Assembly (NCBI RefSeq): GCF_012927345.1
Contig: NZ_JABBGJ010000041.1
Location: 1 to 64,000, forward strand
Direction of reading: 5' to 3'
Length of the DNA: 64,000 nucleotides
DNA from: Paraburkholderia polaris
Lineage (GTDB): Bacteria > Pseudomonadota > Gammaproteobacteria > Burkholderiales > Burkholderiaceae
Part shown: piece by piece, positions 9,353 to 17,575 of the stretch
How positions within the stretch are numbered: the stretch's first letter is position 1
Layout of the letters: each line of letters begins with the position of its first letter
Program-made: the position numbers and the translations under genes
The notes under the pieces: model-generated
The model's database searches: none
What the model saw: only the letters and a program-made list of their open reading frames with translations
What the model was told of the DNA's origin: nothing

Positions 9353-11289
9353 AGCCCCTCCTTGATCGCTGTACCCTGTGCTGGCGATGGAACGCGCTCT
9401 TCCGCCTTATCCGCCGTATCGTGGCCAAAACGCTCACGAATGAAACCGACGATACCCTGCGGAAACGCGATCACCAGCAGCAGGATCGTGAAGCCCAGCA
9501 AGGCCTGCCAATAATCGGTTTGCCGCGCGACGGTGTCCTGCAACCACGTGAACACGGCGGCGCCGACGATCGGGCCCGTCAACGTCTGCAAGCCGCCGAG
9601 CAGCACCATCACGAGGCCATCCACTGAGCGGCTCACGCTGATCACTTCCGGCGAAATCGTCCCCTTGGAGAAGGCATAAAGCGATCCAGCGAGCCCGCAA
9701 AACAGCGACGCGACGACGAAAGCCGCCCACTGCACGCGCTTCACGTCGATGCCGATCGCCTCGGCACGCAGCACCGAATCGCGCGACGCCCGCATCGCAT
9801 AGCCGAGCGGCGAGAACAGCATCTTGCGCAGCAACCACACACCGGCCACAGCGCAGGCGAGCGTCAGATAGTAAAAAGCCACTGGCGACGACAACCAGTT
9901 CGACGGCCACAAGCCGAGAATGCCGTTACTGCCGCCCGTCACGTCGTCCCACTGGAATACGACCGACCACACGATCTGCGCGAACGCGAGCGTCAGCATC
10001 GCAAGGTAGACGCCCGAGAGGCGCACGCAAAACCAGCCGAACACAAGCGCGCCTGCCACCGCGAGCAACGGGCCGAGCAGTAGCGCGGCTTCCATCGGCA
10101 GATTGAGTACTTTGAGAAACAACGCGGCGCCGTATGCACCCAGGCCGAAGTACGCCGCGTGGCCGAACGAATGCATGCCGCCAGGGCCCATGATGAAATG
10201 CAGACTCGTCGCGAACAACACGGCAATCAGGATTTCAACCAGCAGCACGGGCATGTAGGGAAACGCATTGGCCGCAAGCGGCGCGAGTATCAGCACCAAC
10301 AAAGCGATTGCCGCCAACCACTTCAGGCGTTTGCCTGCAGGCCTCAATGGCGCTTCAGGCGCAGCCATGCCGCGCACCGCAGCGCTCGCCTTCCCTAGCA
10401 AGCCCCAAGGCCGCACCACCAGCACCACCGCCATCACGACAAATTCCGCGACGAGCGTAAAGCGGCTCAGCGACAGATCGATACCGAACACCGACACATG
10501 GCCGATGCCGATGCATAGCGCCTTGATCTCGGCGATCAGCAACGCCGCGACGAACGCGCCCGGAATCGAACCCATGCCGCCGACCACGACGACGACGAAC
10601 GCATTGCCGATGGTCTCCAGATCCAGCGACAGATTCGCTGACATGCGCGGCCCTTGCAGCGCACCGCCCAAACCAGCGAGAAATGCGCCGACGAAAAACA
10701 CGCCGGTGAACAGCCACGCCTGATTGATGCCGAGCGCGCCGAGCATCTCGCGATCCTGCGTCGCGGCGCGCACGAGCGTGCCCCAACGCGTACGCGTCAA
10801 CGCGTACCAGAGCAGCAGCAACACCACCGGCCCGATCACGATTAGCGCGATGTCGTAGGTCGGCAGCGGATGGCCGAGAAAATCGACTGCGCCGGCCAGA
10901 TGCGGCGCACGCGGTCCGAACAGGTCTTCCGGGCCCCACAGCCACAGCGCGGCGTCGCGAAAGATCAGCACCAGCGCGAATGTTGCCAGCAGGTGAAACA
11001 ACTCGGGGGCCTGATAGATGCGCCGCAACACGATCATTTCGACCAGCGCGCCGAGCACTGCGACGACCAGCGCCGCGGCCAGCACCGACAGCCAGAACCC
11101 GCCGGCCGTATGGCCGAAGCGGCTCGCGATGCTATACGCGACATAGATGCCGAACATATAGAACGAGCCGTGCGCGAAGTTGACGATACGCGTCACACCA
11201 AAGATCAGCGACAAACCGGCGGCGACGAGAAACAGCGTCGACGCGTCGGCGAGTCCGTTGACCAGCTGTACCAGCAAATTCGAAAGCAT
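9349..11289 (-). CDS. Fused LivH-LivM branched-chain-type ABC permease
   Basis: 646 aa, twice the usual permease length. Residues 1-300 are a LivH domain (NGLADASTLFLVAAGLSLIFGVTRIVNFAHG start, GGMGSIPGAF motif), a short linker follows (about 305-325), and residues 326-625 are a LivM domain (HSFGHAAYFGLGAY, AIGIDVKRVQW, GGLQTLTGPIVGAA). In most bacteria these are two genes. The fusion puts both halves of the channel in one polypeptide with roughly 16-18 membrane segments. It starts 18 bp after the first DUF1185 gene and overlaps livG by 4 bp. Confidence 0.92.
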   Translation of the reverse strand: MLSNLLVQLVNGLADASTLFLVAAGLSLIFGVTRIVNFAHGSFYMFGIYVAYSIASRFGHTAGGFWLSVLAAALVVAVLGALVEMIVLRRIYQAPELFHLLATFALVLIFRDAALWLWGPEDLFGPRAPHLAGAVDFLGHPLPTYDIALIVIGPVVLLLLWYALTRTRWGTLVRAATQDREMLGALGINQAWLFTGVFFVGAFLAGLGGALQGPRMSANLSLDLETIGNAFVVVVVGGMGSIPGAFVAALLIAEIKALCIGIGHVSVFGIDLSLSRFTLVAEFVVMAVVLVVRPWGLLGKASAAVRGMAAPEAPLRPAGKRLKWLAAIALLVLILAPLAANAFPYMPVLLVEILIAVLFATSLHFIMGPGGMHSFGHAAYFGLGAYGAALFLKVLNLPMEAALLLGPLLAVAGALVFGWFCVRLSGVYLAMLTLAFAQIVWSVVFQWDDVTGGSNGILGLWPSNWLSSPVAFYYLTLACAVAGVWLLRKMLFSPLGYAMRASRDSVLRAEAIGIDVKRVQWAAFVVASLFCGLAGSLYAFSKGTISPEVISVSRSVDGLVMVLLGGLQTLTGPIVGAAVFTWLQDTVARQTDYWQALLGFTILLLVIAFPQGIVGFIRERFGHDTADKAEERVPSPAQGTAIKEGL

Positions 11290-11307
11290 CGCGACCCTTA
11301 AAAGAAC

Positions 11308-11892
11308 TCAGCGCAAACCGTCTTCGCCCTTGATCTCATTCACCTGCAAGCCGCCGATGCGCGGCAGCGGCCGGCCCGAAGCCGTCACCGCAACGGCCAC
11401 GACGATTTCATTCGCGCGTGGCGCGTCCGACACCCGCGCCTCGATCGCGTCGAAATGGCTGCGCACGAAGGCGGCGTCCTTGTGACCCAGCGGCACGTCG
11501 ATCGCGGTGCCAAGCGTACCCATTTTTTTCGCCGACGGCACCAGCGCCGCGCCCTTTTCGACCGCGACTCGCAGCGGGGCGCCGAGCTTGGGGTGCAGGA
11601 TCGCCGCCGCATGTTCGAGTTCGCCCGCTTCGCCGACGATCGCCGCCTTGCCGTAGCTTTGCGCCTCGCCCGGCTTGATGCCTAACGCTTCGATGCACTT
11701 GTTGCCGAGCAATGCACCCAGTTCCTCGCCGGCTTCGATCAGCGCGTCCAGCTTGGCCTCGTAGCGGCCCGCATAGGGATTGTCGATCACCGCAATCGCG
11801 ACTGCACGGCGTGTCGGCGGCTCGATAGGCTGCCCCATTTCAATGCGTGTTTCATCGACCTGCACGACCAGCTTGCGAAGCTTGATTGCCAT
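11308..11892 (-). CDS. DUF1185 ('amino acid synthesis family') protein, paralogue 1
   Basis: 194 aa, soluble, function unknown. It aligns by eye over its full length with the neighbouring paralogue at 12001-12591: NPYAGRYEA, SYGKAAIVGEAGELEHAAA, VPLGHKDAAFVRSHFDAIE and RIGGLQVNEI are shared with small changes. The family name comes from a loose association with amino acid biosynthesis and is not evidence of role. Its position between the UPF0280/reductase genes and the transporter suggests a part in metabolising the ring-cleavage product. Two adjacent paralogues could form a heteromer. Confidence 0.8.
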   Translation of the reverse strand: MAIKLRKLVVQVDETRIEMGQPIEPPTRRAVAIAVIDNPYAGRYEAKLDALIEAGEELGALLGNKCIEALGIKPGEAQSYGKAAIVGEAGELEHAAAILHPKLGAPLRVAVEKGAALVPSAKKMGTLGTAIDVPLGHKDAAFVRSHFDAIEARVSDAPRANEIVVAVAVTASGRPLPRIGGLQVNEIKGEDGLR

Positions 11893-12000
11893 TTCACTCT
11901 CCGGGTTTCGATGCGTGTTCTGCCTGATTGCATTAGCTTTATTGCTTCAGCCCAGTGCTTCAATGCAATGCTTCAGCGCATTGCGTGGCTCAAGCGCCGC

Positions 12001-12591
12001 TCAGCGCAAGCCGTCCTTGCCCACAATCGCCTCTTTCGCCAGGCCGCCGACACGCGCATGCACGCGCTGCCCTGTGCTCATCACGAGGATATACACCAGT
12101 TCGTCCGCGGCGGGGGCGCCGGGCACACGCACTTCGATCGCATCGAAATGGCTGCGCACGTAGCTGGCGTTGACATGCGTCAGCGGCACGTCTAGCGCGG
12201 TGGAAGGCGCACCGACTTTCTTGGTCGACGGCACGATCGCATGGGTCGGCACGCCGTTCTTCTCCAGCAACTCGCGCATCGCATAGCCGCCGGGCACATG
12301 CCACAACGCGCCATGCTCGAGTTCGCCACGCGCGCCGACGATTGCGCCCTTGCCGTAGCTTTCGATCGATGCGTGCGGCACGGCCATCGCCGCCAGCAGC
12401 CGTTGCGCCATGTCGAAGCCGATCGGCTTGAGCGCTTCCATAGCGTGTTCGATGCTGGCTTCGTAGCGGCCGGCAAACGGATTCGTCATCACCGCCGCAA
12501 TCGCGCCGCGCCGCAGCGGCTGCGCGGGCGCGGGGCCGAACTCGTGAAAAATGTCTTCGACGTGCGTCAGTACGCGGCGTATTTCGAACAC
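12001..12591 (-). CDS. DUF1185 ('amino acid synthesis family') protein, paralogue 2
   Basis: 196 aa, paralogue of the protein at 11308-11892 with the same landmarks: NPFAGRYEAS, SYGKGAIVGARGELEHGA, VPLTHVNASYVRSHFDAIE, RVGGL. Its start overlaps the end of the UPF0280 gene by 25 bp, so the two are co-translated. The 108-bp gap to paralogue 1 contains short GCTTCAATGC-type repeats. No catalytic motif is recognisable to me; function unknown. Confidence 0.82.
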   Translation of the reverse strand: MFEIRRVLTHVEDIFHEFGPAPAQPLRRGAIAAVMTNPFAGRYEASIEHAMEALKPIGFDMAQRLLAAMAVPHASIESYGKGAIVGARGELEHGALWHVPGGYAMRELLEKNGVPTHAIVPSTKKVGAPSTALDVPLTHVNASYVRSHFDAIEVRVPGAPAADELVYILVMSTGQRVHARVGGLAKEAIVGKDGLR

Positions 12592-13505
12592 GGAGCCTCC
12601 GTTGTAATTTCAGCGCGATTCCTGAACAACGCGCCTTTGTGATGGGTACCAGTCACACGCGCCCGCCCTTGCAGGAACAGCGCGGCGCCTTCGATCAAGC
12701 CTTGTTCATGCAAACGCTGTGCGGCGTCGACGCCACACGCCAGCGCGAAATCGATCAACGGTTGCGGCAAGGACGGCACGTCGACGGTCACGAGCATGTC
12801 ACCAAGATCGCTATCGTCCTTCAACGACGAAGCCGGCCTGCGCACGATGCCCGCATGGTCCAGATTGACGGCGTTAGCGATTATCGTCGCGGCGGCATCG
12901 GCGGTCGCGGCGTTGCGGGCGAGGACGGTCACGCTGTCGGCAATCCCCAGGCTGAAGCTGCGCCCGCGCCAGCCGCTTGTCGCGACGCCGCGAATCGGCA
13001 TGGCGGCGTCGAGCGTCAGGTTTGCGTCTAAAGCTTGATCGCCTGACAGCTTACCGCCTGAAAATTTCGCCAGATCGGCAAACACGCCCACGCGGTACTG
13101 TTGCCCTTCAGTCAAATAGAGTGCGATGTCGCCGCCATTGTTGATGAAGGCGCGCGATATGCCTTCACGCGCGAACGCCGTGATCAATTCGTCCGCGACG
13201 CTGCCTGCAACGGCCGCCATCGGTGTGATGTAACGCGCGCGGTGAGGGTGGCACGCGCTCCACATGCGGCGGGCTACGGGGCTTTTCAGCGCGCAGTCAC
13301 TATGCGCCGCATGGCTCGGCACAGGTTGCCGAAGCAGCTTCAACTCGCCGACCAACTCAGGCAACACCTCTACAAAGCGCGCCCAGCACGCCTCGTGCGC
13401 GGCCTGCACCGCCGACGGCTCGCCGTCCGCACTGAGGATCAGATCGATCGGCCCATGCTGCCAATGCCAGCGGGCCGCGTCGAGCTGGTTTCGGGTTGCG
13501 TTCAT
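12567..13505 (-). CDS. UPF0280 family protein (ApbE-like superfamily)
   Basis: 312 aa from the ATG at 13505; a GTG at 13517 would add four residues, and neither has a strong ribosome site. Conserved stretches MAAVAGSVADEL and FINNGGDIALYL resemble the FMN-transferase ApbE, with which UPF0280 proteins are grouped structurally. Family function is unknown. The gene sits between the 6-hydroxynicotinate reductase homologue (27-39 bp upstream) and a DUF1185 gene it overlaps. Because the characterised reductase of E. barkeri carries covalent flavin, a flavin-attachment role is an attractive inference. Confidence 0.85.
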   Translation of the reverse strand: MNATRNQLDAARWHWQHGPIDLILSADGEPSAVQAAHEACWARFVEVLPELVGELKLLRQPVPSHAAHSDCALKSPVARRMWSACHPHRARYITPMAAVAGSVADELITAFAREGISRAFINNGGDIALYLTEGQQYRVGVFADLAKFSGGKLSGDQALDANLTLDAAMPIRGVATSGWRGRSFSLGIADSVTVLARNAATADAAATIIANAVNLDHAGIVRRPASSLKDDSDLGDMLVTVDVPSLPQPLIDFALACGVDAAQRLHEQGLIEGAALFLQGRARVTGTHHKGALFRNRAEITTEAPCSKYAAY

Positions 13506-13544
13506 CGTGTTCGTCACGTTGTCGTGTCGGTCATGGTGCAGCCG

Positions 13545-15149
13545 TTAGCCGAGCAGCGACGGCATGGCCGGCGGCCACGGGTTGTCGGGATTGCGCGCCA
13601 GGGTTCTGCGCGCCAGCGGCGCCCCTTCCGTATGTTCCGGTCCGTTCGCCAACACGCTTTCCAGTGAGCGCACCGCGTCGAGATGGCCACCGAGATCGCG
13701 ATACGCGTCATACGTCATGGTGAATTCTATCGGCGCGACGATCGCGGGCGTCGGCACGGTGCCGAACGATCGGTCGGGCATACGCGAGACATCCACCATC
13801 ACCGTGATGCCGCCACCCGGCCATACATAGGCTGGCGCCCCACCGCATGTTACGTTGACCAGTTTCTGTTTGATGGCACGTGTGAGCAGCACCGGATTCT
13901 CCGTTGCTCCCGCTCGCAAGCTGCCGCCCGCGCCGCCGAGAAATAGCACCGTCGCAAGCGACGGCTCGCAGTTCTCGCCGATCCGTTCGACCGTGCGACG
14001 CACGGCATCCGGCATGGCTGCGATGCGCGGCACGAGGTCCTGATCGAGTTCATACCACTGCGCGTGTTCGCCGGTAGTCGACACCATCAGTAAGCGCATA
14101 CCCGGCTTTGCCACGGCGGGGTCAAAGCCTTCGACGATCGCCAGCGGGTCCTGAATATCAGTGCCGCCCCAACCGGTGCCGGGATTCGCGACCTGAAAAT
14201 AGCGGCCCGGCGTCGATTTGCGCCCGCGAATCTTCAGACCAGAGCGCGTCATGCCGAGACAGCGGCCCGCCTGGTGTTCAGTGAGCACGCCGGTGATGTG
14301 ATCGTCGACCACCACCACTTCGTCAGCATGACCAAACCATTGCTTCGCGAAGATGCCGATGGTGGCCGATCCACAGCCCACGCGCATGCGCTGCTCTTCG
14401 ACGCCGTCGACAATCGGCGCCGCGCCCGCGCGAATCACCAGACTCGCACCGCCGTCGATGGTCAACTCCACCGCTTCCTTGTTGCCGAGCGCGAGCATCA
14501 TGTCGCACGTCACGCGGCCTTCTTTCTTGCTGCCGCCGGTCAGATGATGCACACCGCCGAGGCTCAGCATCTGCGAGCCATACTCCGCCGTAGTCACATG
14601 GCCGACGATCTCACCAACGCAACGCACGTTCGATTGCTCCGGCCCGAGAAAGCGATCGGTATCGATCTTCACCTTGAAGCTGCAATAGCTGAAAATGCCC
14701 TCGGTGACGACCGTGATCATGTCGACGTCGTCGAGCTTCGAAGAAACAATGAAAGGCGCGGGTTTGTAGTCGGGATAAGTGGACGATGCGCCAATGCCGG
14801 TAACAAAGAGCGCCTGTTCCGCAACAGGATCGTGTACTTCGGACGATGCACCAAAAGCGATCGTGGCATCCGCACTGCTCGCGCTCGTTTCAGGTAAAGC
14901 AGCGCGCGACAGAAACACTACGGGGTCGACGCGAATCAGCCGCCCATCCGCATTCGCATAACGGTCGCACGCGCCGGTGCGGCCTTCCGATATCTGGCAC
15001 AACACCGGACACGCGTTGCATTCAATCTTGTTCGACGCCATCCGCTCGCTGCGCGGCGCCGCTTTCTCGAGCACGGTCGGACCGGGCGTCGAGGCGGTTT
15101 CGCCGTCGACGCTCTCCGCACCGAAATCGACCTTCGTATGTTCTGTCAT
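13545..15149 (-). CDS. 6-hydroxynicotinate reductase homologue (iron-sulfur flavoprotein)
   Basis: 534 aa from the ATG at 15149; an ATG at 15173 with AGGA spaced 9 bp is an alternative. N-terminal C44-x2-C47-x3-C51-x9-C61 (CNACPVLC...GACDRY) fits a ferredoxin-like cluster, and further cysteines (156, 177, 215, 259, 297, 394, 435) are scattered in the large C-terminal domain. The E. barkeri enzyme reduces 6-hydroxynicotinate to 1,4,5,6-tetrahydro-6-oxonicotinate and holds covalent flavin plus 2Fe-2S and 4Fe-4S clusters. Here RAGAT (residues 412-416) and CGSAT (259-263) are possible attachment-like motifs. First gene of the operon, so likely the most expressed. Assignment rests on family recall and neighbours. 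Confidence 0.75.
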   Translation of the reverse strand: MTEHTKVDFGAESVDGETASTPGPTVLEKAAPRSERMASNKIECNACPVLCQISEGRTGACDRYANADGRLIRVDPVVFLSRAALPETSASSADATIAFGASSEVHDPVAEQALFVTGIGASSTYPDYKPAPFIVSSKLDDVDMITVVTEGIFSYCSFKVKIDTDRFLGPEQSNVRCVGEIVGHVTTAEYGSQMLSLGGVHHLTGGSKKEGRVTCDMMLALGNKEAVELTIDGGASLVIRAGAAPIVDGVEEQRMRVGCGSATIGIFAKQWFGHADEVVVVDDHITGVLTEHQAGRCLGMTRSGLKIRGRKSTPGRYFQVANPGTGWGGTDIQDPLAIVEGFDPAVAKPGMRLLMVSTTGEHAQWYELDQDLVPRIAAMPDAVRRTVERIGENCEPSLATVLFLGGAGGSLRAGATENPVLLTRAIKQKLVNVTCGGAPAYVWPGGGITVMVDVSRMPDRSFGTVPTPAIVAPIEFTMTYDAYRDLGGHLDAVRSLESVLANGPEHTEGAPLARRTLARNPDNPWPPAMPSLLG

Positions 15150-15265
15150 GCTGGGGTTCCCATACGACGACATTACAATCGGTCCTGCCCGGCTGATGAA
15201 TAGCCCCTGTTTAAAGGGACTTTCTCTCGATCCGCATTTTTCCGTGTTGCGCTCACTCACCGTTC

Positions 15266-15283
15266 GTGTAGTATCCGCTACAC
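15266..15283. promoter_or_regulatory. Candidate TetR operator in divergent promoter region
   Basis: Perfect inverted repeat GTGTAG-TATCCG-CTACAC (6-bp arms, 6-bp spacer). It lies in the 393-bp gap 15150-15542 between the catabolic operon and the divergent TetR gene, about 117 bp upstream of the reductase start and 260 bp upstream of tetR. Position and symmetry suit a TetR-family operator controlling the operon. The rest of the gap shows no other clear structure. Confidence 0.45.
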
Positions 15284-15542
15284 CAAACTTGCTTGAAATC
15301 TACTCGATCAAAATAGACTGCGCAACGAGTTTCCCGGCGGACATCTGAATGCTGCGGCGCGGCATCGCCGCATGAATCACGATTCAATCTACGCCGAAGC
15401 ACGTGATCGTGCAGGGCATTTCGTCGCGCGTAATATGGGCTGTATGATGAAGGCGCGCCGTGCTCACGCGCAAGTAAGCGTGCCCTGGCGGCTACGGCGC
15501 ATGCCGTTCAACCTGACGCTAACAAAGAGATCCGAGACCGCC

Positions 15543-16244
15543 ATGAGTCCCACTGCCGCTCGCAAGCCGGGCGCTATCGGCATCCGCGCGAAGCAGGCGC
15601 AGGACACGCGCGCCAAGATTCTCAAAGCGGCCATCAAGGTCTTTGCAAAACAAGGCTATGCAAGCGGCCGGGTCGAAAGTATTTCGAAGGCCGCGCGTTC
15701 GCACGACCGAATGATCTATTACTACTTCGGCAGCAAGGAACAGTTGTTTGTCGAAGTTTTGGAGACGATCTACACGCAGTTTAACGAGGCGGAAAGCAAG
15801 CTCGATCTCGATCTGGATGATCCCGTGCATGGGCTCGAGCAGATGGTCGAATTCGTCTGGCAGTACTACCTCGATCATCCCGAGTTCGTCACGCTGCTGT
15901 CGAGCGAGAATCTGCACCAGGGCAAGCACGCGAAGAAATCGTCAAAACTGAAAGAGATTTCCGGCTATGCGATTTCGGTCGTGCAGAAGTTGCTGGACGC
16001 AGGCAAGGCGCAAAACGTCTTTCGTACCGACGTCAAAGCGCGTGATGTGTATCTGATGATTGCGTCGCTCGGGTATTTCTATAACGCCAATCAGTACACA
16101 CTGGGTGCTTTTCTCGGTGAACCGCTGATGGATAAGGCCGCACTCGCGCATTGGCGCGAGGTCATCAAAGATACGGTGTTGCGTGCGGTGAGCTTGCAGT
16201 TGCCGGCTGAAACCGCAGTGATGAACGAGAGCAGGATTGCCTGA
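15543..16244 (+). CDS. TetR/AcrR family transcriptional regulator
   Basis: 233 aa. N-terminal TetR helix-turn-helix (AKILKAAIKVFAKQGYASGRVESISKAAR...DRMIYYYFGSKEQLF, about residues 22-68) and a ligand-binding domain ending in the TetR_C-type helices. The ATG at 15543 gives a short basic N-terminus; in-frame upstream starts such as 15501 are possible but lack homology. It is divergent from the nicotinate-type operon and is the obvious candidate regulator, binding the inverted repeat at 15266-15283. The effector would be the substrate or an intermediate. Confidence 0.9.
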   Translation: MSPTAARKPGAIGIRAKQAQDTRAKILKAAIKVFAKQGYASGRVESISKAARSHDRMIYYYFGSKEQLFVEVLETIYTQFNEAESKLDLDLDDPVHGLEQMVEFVWQYYLDHPEFVTLLSSENLHQGKHAKKSSKLKEISGYAISVVQKLLDAGKAQNVFRTDVKARDVYLMIASLGYFYNANQYTLGAFLGEPLMDKAALAHWREVIKDTVLRAVSLQLPAETAVMNESRIA

Positions 16245-16386
16245 AGCGCGTTTCGTCTGACGTATGCTTCGGGCTCGGCATCACGCTTTGATCCGCTTCA
16301 TTCCGGCGGGAAAACATGACGGCGCAATGGTGTGGCGCGCGGCGAGTGCCGACGAGGCCACCCGCCGCGCCAGTGTTGCAACGTCG

Positions 16387-16782
16387 TTATGGCTTTGCCG
16401 CTGCGGCGTCGTCTTCGCGGAACAGTTTATCGGCCAGGTGAAACGCCGAGTTGGCTGCCGGCACGCCGCAATAGATCGCAGTTTGCAACAGCACTTCCTT
16501 GATCTGCTCGCGTGTCACGCCGTTGTTTTTCGCGGCGCGCAAATGCAATGCGAGTTCTTCGCTGCGATTGAGCGCGACCATCATCGCGATGGTCAGCAGG
16601 CTGCGCGTGTGACGCGGCAAACCTTCGCGTGTCCAGATTTCGCCCCATGCATAGCGGGTGATAAAGTTCTGGAACTCCTCGGTCAACTCGGTGCGATTCG
16701 CGAGCGACCGGTCGACGTGCGCGCTGCCCAGCACCGCGCGGCGCACACCGAGTCCAGCTTCATAGCGGTCTTCGTCGTTCAT
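16387..16782 (-). CDS. pcaC: 4-carboxymuconolactone decarboxylase
   Basis: 131 aa, full family length. Contains the AhpD/CMD core: NFITRYAWGEIWTREGL, RSLLTIAMMVALNR, ELALHLRAAKNNGVTREQIKEVLLQTAIYCGVPAAN. It converts 4-carboxymuconolactone to 3-oxoadipate enol-lactone in protocatechuate catabolism. The start overlaps the pcaD stop by 4 bp. Last gene of the pcaIJBDC run; the 142 bp downstream carry no recognisable gene. Confidence 0.96.
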   Translation of the reverse strand: MNDEDRYEAGLGVRRAVLGSAHVDRSLANRTELTEEFQNFITRYAWGEIWTREGLPRHTRSLLTIAMMVALNRSEELALHLRAAKNNGVTREQIKEVLLQTAIYCGVPAANSAFHLADKLFREDDAAAAKP

Positions 16783-17570
16783 TTCTGCTCCGTCAGGAAG
16801 TCGAGCACGGTCTTGGTGAAGGCTTCGGCTTTCTCGATGTTGGAAATATGCGAGGCGTCCAGTTCGACATAACGCGCGCCAGGAATCGCTTGCGCCAGTT
16901 CGCGGCCTTGTGCCGGCGTTGCGGCCAGATCGTGCGTGCCGCTGATCACCAGCGCCGGCACCTTGATGCCGGGGGCTTCAGGGCGTAGATCGGCGGCGTC
17001 GATGGCGTCGCAATTCGATGCATAGCCTTCCTTGTCGGTATGCACGAATATGTCGCGGATCATTGCAAGCACCACCGGTTCACGTTCGATGTAGTCCGCG
17101 GTAAACCAACGGGGCAGCACAGCATCGGCCAGCGCGAGCAGGCCTTCCGTGCGTGCCCTCGCGGCGCGCGGCACCCACACTTCCGGAGAACCGATGCGTG
17201 CCGCCGTATTGGACAGCACCACGCGCTCAAGACGATTCGCGTGACGTGCGGCCAACGCGACGCCGGTCAGACCGCCCATGGACAGACCGCAGAAATTCGC
17301 GCGCGCGATCTTCAGCGTATCCATCAGGCCGAGCACATCGCCAGTCAGTTGCTCGATCGTGTACGGGCCTTTCGGCGCTTCCGAGTGACCATGGCCGCGC
17401 GTGTCGTAGCGCAGCACGCGGAAGTGTTTGGACAGCGCCGCGACTTGCGGCGCCCACATCGACAGATCGGTGCCGAGCGAATTCGACAACACGATCCACG
17501 GCGCGTTGCCGTGACGGTCACCGTCGATTCGATAATGAAGCTCGGTACCGTTGACTGCGGCGTAAGGCAT
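16779..17570 (-). CDS. pcaD: 3-oxoadipate enol-lactonase
   Basis: 263 aa alpha/beta hydrolase. The nucleophile elbow is GLSMGG, the acid loop lies in VISGTHDLAATP, and the catalytic His in DASHISN. Hydrolyses 3-oxoadipate enol-lactone to 3-oxoadipate. It begins 5 bp after pcaB and overlaps pcaC, so the three are one transcription unit. Confidence 0.96.
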   Translation of the reverse strand: MPYAAVNGTELHYRIDGDRHGNAPWIVLSNSLGTDLSMWAPQVAALSKHFRVLRYDTRGHGHSEAPKGPYTIEQLTGDVLGLMDTLKIARANFCGLSMGGLTGVALAARHANRLERVVLSNTAARIGSPEVWVPRAARARTEGLLALADAVLPRWFTADYIEREPVVLAMIRDIFVHTDKEGYASNCDAIDAADLRPEAPGIKVPALVISGTHDLAATPAQGRELAQAIPGARYVELDASHISNIEKAEAFTKTVLDFLTEQK

Positions 17571-17575
17571 GCCGA

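Noticed and set aside
15372..15542. N-terminal extension of the TetR protein
   Set aside because: The upstream codons lack family resemblance, and the HTH begins at the usual distance from the ATG at 15543.
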